Source: JBBIOU01 sp037443205 (GTDB taxonomy: Bacteria > Bacteroidota > Bacteroidia > Flavobacteriales_D > UBA2798). Taken from it: DNA of 64,000 nt. Below are positions 7,128 to 15,507 of this stretch, piece by piece. Location: positions 1 through 64,000 of the forward strand of contig JBBIOU010000009.1 of assembly GCA_037443205.1 (NCBI GenBank), written 5' to 3'. The notes beneath the pieces are model-generated. The model saw nothing but the letters and a program-made list of their open reading frames with translations, made no database searches and was not told the origin of the DNA. The position numbers were made by a program, and so were the translations under genes. Position 1 is the first letter of the stretch, and each line of letters starts with the position of its first letter.

Positions 7128-8451
7128 GGGTTAGTTGTGATGAGAATAATCCTTCGTTGAGCGCATTGAGTGCTTCTTCTTTGTGTTTGGCAGCTACCAA
7201 TACGGTAATGTTATTTTTACTTCCACCGTACGAAACCATTCTTACCGGAATGTTTACCAGGCTTTGAAAAATTTTAGCGGCATATCCGGGTTTGTCTTGT
7301 AGCAAATCGCCTACAATACAAATAATGGTTTGGTTTTTTTCTACTTCAACGGATGCGTATTTTTTTAAATCTTCAATAATTTCGTTGAGGTGTTTATCGT
7401 TATCAATGGTAACCGATACGGCTACTTCGGAAGTGGTAATAACATCAATGGGGGTTTTATATTGCTCAAACACTTCGAATACACTGCGTAAAAATCCATA
7501 GGCCATAAGCATGCGGCTTGATTTGATTTTTATGGCAATGATATTGTCTTTAGCTGCAATAGCCGTAATAGAGTTACCGTTAGATTTTTCGGATATGAGT
7601 GTGCCGGGGGCATCGGGTTGCATTGTATTTTTTAATCTCACAGGAATACCTTTGCTGCGGGCGGGGTTGATGGTGCTGGGGTGTAAAATTTTAGCTCCAA
7701 AGTAGGCTAATTCAGCGGCTTCATCAAAAGAAAGTTCGCGAACAGGAAAGGTATTTTTTACAATGCGCGGGTCATTGTTGTGCATACCGTCTATATCGGT
7801 CCATATTTGCACTTCGGGGCTGTTTATGGCAGCACCACAAAGGGAAGCTGTGTAGTCGCTGCCGCCTCTTTTTAAATTGTCTATTTCGCCCATGGGATTA
7901 CGGCAAATAAATCCTTGTGTAATCAGGTAATCGGCATCCCGGTGTTTGTTAATCAGTTCGTTTAATTTTTCTTCAATGTATTTCATTACCGGTTCTCCGT
8001 CTTCGTCTATACGCATAAAGTCGAGCGCATTTAATAACACGGTATTTTTACCTTGTTCGAGCATAAAAAGGTAGAACAATTGTGTAGAAATAAGTTCGCC
8101 TTGTGCCAGGATTTCTTTGTATTGTTTTAGGCCAAAACCTTTTTCGGCAATGTTGCTTATAAAGTCAAAGTGTGAGTTGATTATTTTTTGTGCCTGGTTG
8201 TATTTTTCGGATGTATTGTATAGCTCGCTGATAAATGGCTCATAACTTTGCCGAAGTTCGTTGCACAGCGTAATAGCTTGTTGTTTTTTTCCTTCGTTAT
8301 AGTTCCAGGCTATATCAACCAACTTATTGGTAGTACCGGCAACGGCTGATAGCACAACCAAAGGTTTGTGTTCATTGGCGATAATATCGGCAACTTGTTT
8401 CATGCGCAGAGGATTACCCACAGAGGTACCTCCAAACTTTAATACTTTCAT
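7120..8451 (-). CDS. lysC: Aspartokinase (monofunctional)
   Basis: This kinase phosphorylates aspartate, the entry to the lysine, threonine and methionine pathways. It has 443 aa. The kinase domain begins with KFGGTSVG (residues 5-12) and carries LKRGGSDYTA and WTDIDGMHNNDPR, the nucleotide and aspartate-binding segments. Two ACT domains occupy ~300-440 (AIKIKSSRMLMAYGF and ICIVGDLLQDKPG mark their starts), so it should be feedback-regulated. There is no homoserine dehydrogenase fusion. It sits between dapA and lysA, so regulation by lysine is the reasonable guess. Confidence 0.93.
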   Translation of the reverse strand: MKVLKFGGTSVGNPLRMKQVADIIANEHKPLVVLSAVAGTTNKLVDIAWNYNEGKKQQAITLCNELRQSYEPFISELYNTSEKYNQAQKIINSHFDFISNIAEKGFGLKQYKEILAQGELISTQLFYLFMLEQGKNTVLLNALDFMRIDEDGEPVMKYIEEKLNELINKHRDADYLITQGFICRNPMGEIDNLKRGGSDYTASLCGAAINSPEVQIWTDIDGMHNNDPRIVKNTFPVRELSFDEAAELAYFGAKILHPSTINPARSKGIPVRLKNTMQPDAPGTLISEKSNGNSITAIAAKDNIIAIKIKSSRMLMAYGFLRSVFEVFEQYKTPIDVITTSEVAVSVTIDNDKHLNEIIEDLKKYASVEVEKNQTIICIVGDLLQDKPGYAAKIFQSLVNIPVRMVSYGGSKNNITVLVAAKHKEEALNALNEGLFSSQLTHA

Positions 8452-8477
8452 AATGATAATAAATAATTATGTTGAAA

Positions 8478-9404
8478 TTAAATAGCTAAACTGTGGCTTT
8501 GCGGTTTCTTTATTAAATTTAGTTTTTCGAGTTCAGCTTTTAATAATTTGAGGTGTATTTCATTTTCCATGGGAAGCATGGGCATGCGAAAATTATTTTT
8601 TATTAATCCCATCATGTGCAAGGTTGTTTTAACCGGAATAGGATTGCTTTCCACAAAATTCAGATTCATCAGATTTAAAAGTTCGTAATGAATTTTTCGT
8701 GCTAAGGTAAAATCACCGGCCAGGGCAGCGTTTATCATTCTGCTGAATTGCAAAGGTACCTGATTACTTACAACAGAAATACAACCGTCTCCTCCTGCAG
8801 CTAAAACGGCAAGTGTTAGCGCATCATCACCCGAAAATACTTTAAAATCTTCCGGGCGTTGATCAATAATTTCCATGATTTGATTGATGTTGCCCGATGC
8901 TTCTTTAATTCCGATGATATTTTCTATTTCGTTAGCTAAGCGCAGTGTTAAAGAAGCTTTCATATTGTAGCCTGTACGTCCGGGTACATTGTAAAGAATA
9001 ATAGGCAGTTCGGTGCTGTCGGCAATGGCTTTGTAGTGTTTAAATATGCCTTCTTCGGTAGGTTTATTGTAATAGGGGTTTAATATCAATAAGGCATCAG
9101 CACCTTCGCGTTTAGCAACATAACTGTGTCTGATGGCACGAGCGGTAACATTACTGCCTGCTCCAACAATAACCGGAATTTCACCATTGATATGTTGCAC
9201 GGTAAATCGTATCAGGGCAGCATATTCTTCTTCTGATAAGGCTGCGCTTTCTCCGGTAGTACCGGCAACCACTATTCCGCTTGTGCCATTTTTTAATTGT
9301 ATGTCGAGCAAGGCTTTATAGGATTCGTAGTCTATTGCACCATTGTTGTCGAAAGGAGTAACAATTGCTGTTATTGAGCCTTTGAGATAGCGGAGTGAGT
9401 TCAT
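8478..9404 (-). CDS. dapA: 4-hydroxy-tetrahydrodipicolinate synthase
   Basis: The enzyme condenses pyruvate with aspartate semialdehyde, the committed step to diaminopimelate. Within 308 aa are the (beta/alpha)8 motifs GTTGES (48-53), YNVPGRTGYN with catalytic Tyr138, and the Schiff-base lysine in GIKEASGN (Lys167). It is the promoter-proximal gene of dapA-lysC-lysA, 26 nt from the aspartokinase. The operon serves both peptidoglycan (diaminopimelate) and lysine supply. A TAATTTTG box precedes it closely. Confidence 0.95.
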   Translation of the reverse strand: MNSLRYLKGSITAIVTPFDNNGAIDYESYKALLDIQLKNGTSGIVVAGTTGESAALSEEEYAALIRFTVQHINGEIPVIVGAGSNVTARAIRHSYVAKREGADALLILNPYYNKPTEEGIFKHYKAIADSTELPIILYNVPGRTGYNMKASLTLRLANEIENIIGIKEASGNINQIMEIIDQRPEDFKVFSGDDALTLAVLAAGGDGCISVVSNQVPLQFSRMINAALAGDFTLARKIHYELLNLMNLNFVESNPIPVKTTLHMMGLIKNNFRMPMLPMENEIHLKLLKAELEKLNLIKKPQSHSLAI

Positions 9405-9421
9405 TTTATATAATTTTGCAA

Positions 9422-9429
9422 CAAAATTA
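9422..9429 (-). promoter_or_regulatory. Candidate -7 box TAATTTTG for the dapA operon
   Basis: On the minus strand TAATTTTG fits TAnnTTTG and lies 17 bp before the dapA start, implying a very short leader. I see no clear TTG -33 element. The same intergenic region (99 bp) must also hold the divergent promoter for the gene at 9504. Confidence 0.35.
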
Positions 9430-9503
9430 AGTTAAGATTTGGATTTTAATAATATATGGATTATTTTTACACTAAGATTTAACTTCAAGTTATAAAATTT
9501 AAC

Positions 9504-10163
9504 ATGACTACTATACCCGAAATTGTCGAAGATATAATTCGTAAATCACCGTTTTTGGAAGAGGCGTTGTCGGAGGGTTTGATAAATGTGTCATCATTAG
9601 CCCGTAAGATACGACCTGAGGTATCTGAAAGATTGAAAAAAGAAGTGAAAGACGGAGCAATTATTATGGCCATAAACAGAATGGCGCCCAGCAATTATTA
9701 TAAAATTAATATCCGCATTCAAAATTTTATGCATTCGTTGGGCGATGTAATTGTACGTTCTAATTTAAGCGATTTTACCTTTGAAAATTCCGATACACTT
9801 ATTCATCATCAGGCAGAATTATTAAAGCATATTGCTAATAAAAAAGAATTATTTTGTACTTTTTCGCAAGGGGTATATGAAACTACCATTATTTTGAGTA
9901 ATACGCTTGTTGACTTTGTAAAGAAAGAATTTAAAAACGAAAATCTACTTTCAGAAAGTGATGATTTAGCATCTATTACCATGAAATTGCCGGTAGAAAA
10001 CACCGAAATTTCGGGTATTTATTATTATATTTTAAAGCGTATTGCCTGGGAAGGCATAAACATCAGCGAAGTTATTTCTACCAGCAATGAATTTACCATC
10101 GTAGTAAGAAACAGAGATATAGACCGCACCTTTTCTATTTTGATGAGTTTAAAAAAGATGTAA
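9504..10163 (+). CDS. Conserved-looking protein with C-terminal ACT-like domain
   Basis: This 219-aa protein is of uncertain function. The last ~65 residues (ITMKLPVENTEISGIYYYI ... GINISEVISTSNEFTIVV) have the beta-alpha-beta-beta-alpha-beta pattern and the GINI-EVIST signature of the ACT domains at the end of aspartokinases. The N-terminal ~60 residues are helical and could be a winged-helix-like segment (LINVSSLARKIRPEV), but no kinase or enzyme motif is visible. It is transcribed divergently from dapA-aspartokinase-lysA across a 99-bp gap. A role as amino-acid-sensing regulator of that operon is plausible but unproven. Confidence 0.6.
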   Translation: MTTIPEIVEDIIRKSPFLEEALSEGLINVSSLARKIRPEVSERLKKEVKDGAIIMAINRMAPSNYYKINIRIQNFMHSLGDVIVRSNLSDFTFENSDTLIHHQAELLKHIANKKELFCTFSQGVYETTIILSNTLVDFVKKEFKNENLLSESDDLASITMKLPVENTEISGIYYYILKRIAWEGINISEVISTSNEFTIVVRNRDIDRTFSILMSLKKM

Positions 10164-10202
10164 TCGTAAGAGTGTTTAATAAGCGATTAGTTTTCTGCTA
10201 AA

Positions 10203-11339
10203 TTACCCGAACATTTTTTTGTATTCGTTTATCAAAACAGTTCTATTATATTTGTTTGCAAAATATTGCTTTGCCTGATTACTGATTTGCATATACTCAT
10301 TGTGGTTTAAGCGCGACAGTCTGTCAATTATTTCAATAAATTCTTGCTGATTATTTAAATCAATATCGTATCCTGCACCATGTTGTTGCAGATTTTTCCA
10401 TGGGGTATTTGTGCTTAAAATCACAGGTATTCCCAGCGATAATGATTCTGCAATGATGTGTCCGTAATTTTCGCCACGGGTGGGCATAAATAAAAAATCA
10501 TGTTCGCACAATATATCCATAATCCGGTTGGGTTCTATACTTCCATGATAATGTACTTTGATATGAGCAGGCATAGAGTTTATTTGTTTTATACATTCGT
10601 TCCAATAGGCTTCATCATATATCGGTCCGTAAAGATTATATTCAATATTGGTTTTACAATTTTTTAAGATTGATAATGCATATAACTGATTTTTTTCGGG
10701 TGCTATGCGTGCAATACAAATTAATTTTAATTTATCGGATTGTTTGATGCTCTTTTGAGTTGATTTTATGACAGGCGGAAAATTATCGGCAACAACAATA
10801 TTTTGGTAATGTTTTATATTTTTCTCTATTTGTTTTTTTTCTGTTTCATTGGTAGCATGAAAAACAATGTTTTTATATAAACCCGAAACATTGGCCCAGG
10901 TTAAAAATATTTTTTTCTTAAAGTATTTTACCTGAATAGCACTTGGAGCCAACATGCCTCTGCTTGCTGCAATTATTTTTGAATTGGGCAAATATTTTTT
11001 GGCAGCTTTAACAGGGTATATGGAAAACCATTTGGAATAGATGCCGTTAATATATACAGCGTCATAAACATTTTGTTGCATAATGTTTTGATAAGTTTTC
11101 CATTTCAGGTTATCCGGCCCGGCATAATAAGCTTTAAATCCGTTTTGTTGTATCCATGTGTTGGCAGGTAAAGGGTAAGGATTATTTTCGGTATAATCGG
11201 TATTGCGGGTAAACACATAAAAATCGTATTCATCAGTCAATGCCTCAATCATGTTTGCACACGAGCGCACAGGTCCGCCTGCTTTATAGCCGGGTAAAAA
11301 CCAGTCAATAAATATAAGTATTTTGCGTTTATTGTTCAA
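10203..11339 (-). CDS. Glycosyltransferase family 4 (GT-B fold)
   Basis: This 378-aa soluble glycosyltransferase would transfer a sugar from a nucleotide-sugar donor to a surface polysaccharide or lipid acceptor. The N-terminal half opens with ILIFIDWFLPGYKAGGPVRS, a pattern seen in GT4 enzymes. The C-terminal donor domain carries CIARIAPEKNQ (~210) and the E-x7-E region PTRGENYGHIIAESLSLGIPV (~283-303). Its start overlaps the asnB stop by 11 nt, so translation is coupled to asnB. No other polysaccharide genes lie nearby, which makes the substrate hard to guess. Confidence 0.85.
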   Translation of the reverse strand: MNNKRKILIFIDWFLPGYKAGGPVRSCANMIEALTDEYDFYVFTRNTDYTENNPYPLPANTWIQQNGFKAYYAGPDNLKWKTYQNIMQQNVYDAVYINGIYSKWFSIYPVKAAKKYLPNSKIIAASRGMLAPSAIQVKYFKKKIFLTWANVSGLYKNIVFHATNETEKKQIEKNIKHYQNIVVADNFPPVIKSTQKSIKQSDKLKLICIARIAPEKNQLYALSILKNCKTNIEYNLYGPIYDEAYWNECIKQINSMPAHIKVHYHGSIEPNRIMDILCEHDFLFMPTRGENYGHIIAESLSLGIPVILSTNTPWKNLQQHGAGYDIDLNNQQEFIEIIDRLSRLNHNEYMQISNQAKQYFANKYNRTVLINEYKKMFG

Positions 11340-13212
11340 TGTTGTGTTGTGTTAACCAGTTTTCTAAAACAATTAAGCCCCAAATTCTTGACCAGTTAAT
11401 TTTTTTATTACCCGCAAGGTATTGACGCCAAAGGCCGGTAATTTCGTTTGAGTCAACAAAAGTTCTTTGAGATAACGCTGAAATTTTTTGATTACAAAAA
11501 TTCATTAGTTCGTTTCTCATCCATTTTTCCCAGGGCAAAGTAAAGCCCATTTTTTCTCTGTTAATTATTTCGTTTGGCATAAAGTCTCCAAGGCTTTCGG
11601 TTAATAATTTTTTATTGGTTTTTCCTGTTTTATACTCATCGGGTAGAGCAAGTACATATTCAACCAATAAGTAATCTAAAAAAGGTACTCTCACTTCAAG
11701 TGCATGAGCCATGCTCATTTGGTCGGTATCTCTGAGTAATACATTTTGCATGTAGGTGCTTATTTCGCATATACTTGTTTGGGCAATATCCTGTAGTTTT
11801 GAACCCGGTGTGCCTTGTTCCAGCAATTGCGAAACAATTTTTTTAACGCGGTTAGGTGGTGTTTTTTTGTATTTCAGAATTTGGCAAATAGTAGAGTCTG
11901 TAAATATTTTACGACTAAGCGGATATATATCAGAGATGCGGAAATATTCCGCACATAAAAATTCGGATAGTTTATCGGCTTTAATGGAGGGGTTAATGGT
12001 TTTATAAATATGGGAAGTGATTTTTCTTAATGAGTATGGAAAATATTGCAACCATTGCAGAGATTGTAAATTTTTCATACGGTTGAAGACAGGATAACCG
12101 GCAAACAATTCATCACCACCTAAACCTGATAGAGCCATTGAAATACCTGCATCTTTAACAGCTTTTGAAACCAGATAGGTATTAGGGCCATCTGCCGAGG
12201 GAAAATCCATGGCTTTCAGGGTATAGGGTAAGAGATTGAGTAAATCGTTGGGATTTAATAATATTTCATGGTGTGCGGTTTTATATTTTTGGGCTACTAG
12301 TTTGGCATAATGCGCTTCGCTAAAATCAGATTCATGAAAAATAACACTGAATGTTGATACCTGCGATGATGAAGCTTGCGACATGAGTGCTACAATGGCG
12401 GTAGAATCAATCCCTCCCGATAAAAAAGCGCCAAAAGACACATCAGATACCAGTCTTCTCTCAACGGCTTTGTACAATAATTCATATACATTTTTTTTAG
12501 CTTGATTATAGTCGTGGTTGTGAGCTTGTGAATGATAATTTTCAGCGATGTTCCAATAGCAATATATTTTTGTTTCAGTATCACTGATGATCATGTTGTG
12601 TCCGGGCATCAACATAAATACATCTTTTATGATGGTTTCCGGGGCGTGAATGGTTTGATAGCTGAAATAATCAAACAGTGCGTTTGTATTTAGTTTTCGG
12701 GGTACTAAACCTGATGCCAGCAAGGCTCTTATTTCTGATGAGAAAATTACATTGCGGTCGTTTTTATAATAATAAAGCGGTTTAATCCCCAGTCGGTCTC
12801 TGGAGATAAAGAGTTCTTTACGGTTGTTATCCCAAAGTGCAAATGCCCACATACCGTTAAAATGATTTACGCAATCATAGCCCCATTTATGATAAGCAGC
12901 AAGTATAACTTCGGTATCAGATTTTGTTTTAAAGGGATAATCTTTTAGTTGTGCTTTTAAGTCGTTATAATTATATAATTCACCATTATATACAATGGTG
13001 TATTGATTGTTTAAACCAATCATCGGTTGGTTGCTTTCGGGACTAAGGTCAATGATAGAGAGTCTTCTGTGTCCTAAAATTAAATTATCGCAAAGAGCAA
13101 TTCCTGTAGCATCCGGGCCTCTGTGTGCCAAGGCATCGTTCATCTTTTTAATGATATCGTTTGCTGAACCAGTTAAGTTTTCTAAACCGAATATGCCATT
13201 TATACCGCACAT
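11329..13212 (-). CDS. asnB: Asparagine synthase (glutamine-hydrolysing), AsnB/WbpS type
   Basis: This 627-aa two-domain amidotransferase has an N-terminal glutaminase with the nucleophile Cys2 (MCGINGIFG), AHRGPDA and YNGELYNY. A C-terminal ATP-pyrophosphatase domain carries the P-loop SGGIDS at 265-270. It makes an amide from an acid using glutamine and ATP. Copies located beside glycosyltransferases often amidate sugars in exopolysaccharide clusters rather than making asparagine. Here it is directly abutted by the peptide-binding lipoprotein (0-nt gap) and overlaps a GT4 enzyme, so the sugar-amidation reading deserves equal weight. Confidence 0.88.
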   Translation of the reverse strand: MCGINGIFGLENLTGSANDIIKKMNDALAHRGPDATGIALCDNLILGHRRLSIIDLSPESNQPMIGLNNQYTIVYNGELYNYNDLKAQLKDYPFKTKSDTEVILAAYHKWGYDCVNHFNGMWAFALWDNNRKELFISRDRLGIKPLYYYKNDRNVIFSSEIRALLASGLVPRKLNTNALFDYFSYQTIHAPETIIKDVFMLMPGHNMIISDTETKIYCYWNIAENYHSQAHNHDYNQAKKNVYELLYKAVERRLVSDVSFGAFLSGGIDSTAIVALMSQASSSQVSTFSVIFHESDFSEAHYAKLVAQKYKTAHHEILLNPNDLLNLLPYTLKAMDFPSADGPNTYLVSKAVKDAGISMALSGLGGDELFAGYPVFNRMKNLQSLQWLQYFPYSLRKITSHIYKTINPSIKADKLSEFLCAEYFRISDIYPLSRKIFTDSTICQILKYKKTPPNRVKKIVSQLLEQGTPGSKLQDIAQTSICEISTYMQNVLLRDTDQMSMAHALEVRVPFLDYLLVEYVLALPDEYKTGKTNKKLLTESLGDFMPNEIINREKMGFTLPWEKWMRNELMNFCNQKISALSQRTFVDSNEITGLWRQYLAGNKKINWSRIWGLIVLENWLTQHNIEQ

Positions 13213-14859
13213 TTATTTTACTATACGTACTTTTTTTAGATTAAGCTGATTCATAGCATTTATTTCTAATCCATCTACATAGTGCTGAACAAATTTTATG
13301 GCTTCATCATAAAACAAAGGTACAACCGGTGCATCTTCAAGCAATAATTCTTCCATTTTATGATATAGAAGGTATCTTTTATCTTCTTCTTTTTCCTTAA
13401 GCGCTTCTTCAAAATAAGCATCGTAAAGCGGGTTTTTATAATGTGTATAATTGGGGCCATTGGGCGAAAAATTTTTGGAATAAAATAATTGTAAAAAATT
13501 AATTGCATCAGGATAATCGGCTGTCCATGATTTGCGGAAAAAATTTGCAGCGTATGAAGAAACCATTTGTTTTTGTACGGAAGGTACTACCACTTCAATT
13601 TTACATTTAAGTCCTATTTCATCAATGTTTTGTTTCAGATATTCGCAAAGGTTTTTATATTCGGTAGTAGTTACCAATGTGATTTCGGGTAAATCCTCTT
13701 TTTTCAATCCGGTTTCAAATATCAAGGTTTTGGCTTTTTCGATATTATAGCTGAAACCTTCTACACGTGTATATTTAAATCCGGGCATACCTACCGGTAT
13801 AAATCCATATTCGGCAGGTTCGCCAATACCGTTGCGAAGCAGATTAACCAGTTCCCTGCGGTTAATAGAGTAGTTAATAGCTCTGCGGATGAGTTTATTT
13901 TTTAAAGGACTGTTTTGAACTATTTCTTTTTCTTCGTCTATCAATATACCTAAATAATCGGTTTTTAGCCAAGGTGTACGTAATAAGCGTATTTGCTCTT
14001 TGTAGTTGCTTTTTAAAGTGCCGTCATTGTTTAACAGCATGTCCCGGTAGCTGTCATCAAGGCCCGACATAAATTCAAATTTACCTTTTAAAAATTCTTT
14101 GTATTCCATGTGCTTATCGCGGATAAATGATATAGATATGGCATCAATATAGGGTAGGGAATTACCGGTATTATCTTTTTCAAAATAATTTTCATTTTTT
14201 ACCATTATCAGTTTTACGTCTTTTTTCCAGGTTTTGAATTTAAAAGGTCCGGTGCCTACAGGATTAGAGCTAAAATCGCTTCCGTAATAATCAGCTATCT
14301 CAATAGGAATAACGTAGCAAAAGGGTAAGCTTAATTGTTCTAAAAATTGATGTTGTGGTTGTTTTAAATAAATTTTCAGGATAGTATCGTTTATAGCCAC
14401 AAAACCTTTATTTTTTGATCGGGGCGAGTAATCTACATTTTGAAAAATATAGCTGCCTGGTGAGGCTATCTCGGGGTCGGTAATACGGAAAAAACTATTT
14501 ACAAAATCCTGCGCAGTTACTTTGCGTCCTTTACCTGATTCGAAAATCTTATGATCGTGAAAATACACATCGTTTCTCAGATAAAAGGTATATTCTGTTT
14601 GATCATTATTTATTTCCCAATGCTTTGCTATACAAGGCACTACATTTAATTGTTCGTCAAACTGTACCAGACCGTTATACAGTTGGCTCATCGCCCAGCA
14701 ATCTTCAAAACGCGTGGCATAGGCCGGATCTAAAAATGAGATTCCTGCCGATTCGTTATATCTGAATACTTTTTTACCTTCAGTATTTATTTTTTGCTCA
14801 TTTACACGATTGCATGCAAATACACTCGCAATTATAAAGTATAAAATGGTTCTTCTCAT
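13213..14859 (-). CDS. Oligopeptide-type ABC transporter substrate-binding lipoprotein (SBP family 5)
   Basis: This 548-aa periplasmic binding protein of the OppA/DppA family captures peptides or similar solutes for an ABC importer. A short signal sequence ends at Cys16 (SVFAC); the lipobox is imperfect because Phe stands at -2. Family landmarks are present: LDPAYATRFEDCWAMSQLY near the N-terminus, KHWEINNDQTEYTFYLR, VTAQDFVNSF, and RRAINYSINRRELV. The permease and ATPase genes are not adjacent. Its stop touches the asnB start, so it leads a three-gene operon whose logic is not obvious. Confidence 0.88.
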   Translation of the reverse strand: MRRTILYFIIASVFACNRVNEQKINTEGKKVFRYNESAGISFLDPAYATRFEDCWAMSQLYNGLVQFDEQLNVVPCIAKHWEINNDQTEYTFYLRNDVYFHDHKIFESGKGRKVTAQDFVNSFFRITDPEIASPGSYIFQNVDYSPRSKNKGFVAINDTILKIYLKQPQHQFLEQLSLPFCYVIPIEIADYYGSDFSSNPVGTGPFKFKTWKKDVKLIMVKNENYFEKDNTGNSLPYIDAISISFIRDKHMEYKEFLKGKFEFMSGLDDSYRDMLLNNDGTLKSNYKEQIRLLRTPWLKTDYLGILIDEEKEIVQNSPLKNKLIRRAINYSINRRELVNLLRNGIGEPAEYGFIPVGMPGFKYTRVEGFSYNIEKAKTLIFETGLKKEDLPEITLVTTTEYKNLCEYLKQNIDEIGLKCKIEVVVPSVQKQMVSSYAANFFRKSWTADYPDAINFLQLFYSKNFSPNGPNYTHYKNPLYDAYFEEALKEKEEDKRYLLYHKMEELLLEDAPVVPLFYDEAIKFVQHYVDGLEINAMNQLNLKKVRIVK

Positions 14860-15020
14860 TCCCGATAAATTTCAGCGCATAAATTTCAATACTTTAACTT
14901 TATTTAATACTTACATTAGTTATTAGTTTATCAAGAAAGTTACCAACATTTAAGGCTTTACTGTTGAAAAACAATTTACTGATTTGTTACAAGGTAATAT
15001 TTTTATAAAAAAATTAACGT

Positions 15021-15395
15021 ATGAGCACTTTTAAAGAAGATACCATTTCGGTTAATGTAAAAAAGAAAAATTTAAGCCTGCTTTTCGACTTTTGTTTAGA
15101 AAACAAAATTGAATTTATAGTAACTCCGGCAAAAGGCAATGAAGAGTTTACGGTAGGTTTTTTATTAAATGATGCAAGGTCGGCCATCCTATTGGGAATG
15201 GCTTTTAAAGAACTTAAGTTAGAGCCTAATGGTTTAGAGACTTTTATAACACTTACAGCCCTAAAAAATTCTAAAAAAAATAACGAAAATACTACTAAAG
15301 AATCAGCCGGGGGTAAGGTAAAAACTCAACCCCTATCCGAATCTGAACCATTAATCAATACAGCCAACCTGACATTTGAGTTAGAAAATAATTAA
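15021..15395 (+). CDS. Uncharacterised small protein
   Basis: I do not recognise the family of this 124-aa protein. There is no signal peptide or membrane segment. Residues 1-85 look like a compact alpha/beta domain (FTVGFLLNDARSAILLGMAFKELK). The last ~40 are Asn, Lys, Glu and Ser-rich and probably disordered. It is preceded by a 161-bp gap after the divergent binding-protein gene. Coding is supported by the composition and a clean ATG, but only moderately. Confidence 0.55.
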   Translation: MSTFKEDTISVNVKKKNLSLLFDFCLENKIEFIVTPAKGNEEFTVGFLLNDARSAILLGMAFKELKLEPNGLETFITLTALKNSKKNNENTTKESAGGKVKTQPLSESEPLINTANLTFELENN

Positions 15396-15507
15396 CGAGT
15401 TAAATATTTTACATTATTTACACGTTTTTCGTCAGCCGTTTATTATTTTTAAAATAAAACTTAAATAGTTGTTCTTTTTTTAATCATATTTGTTCTAAAT
15501 ATATATT

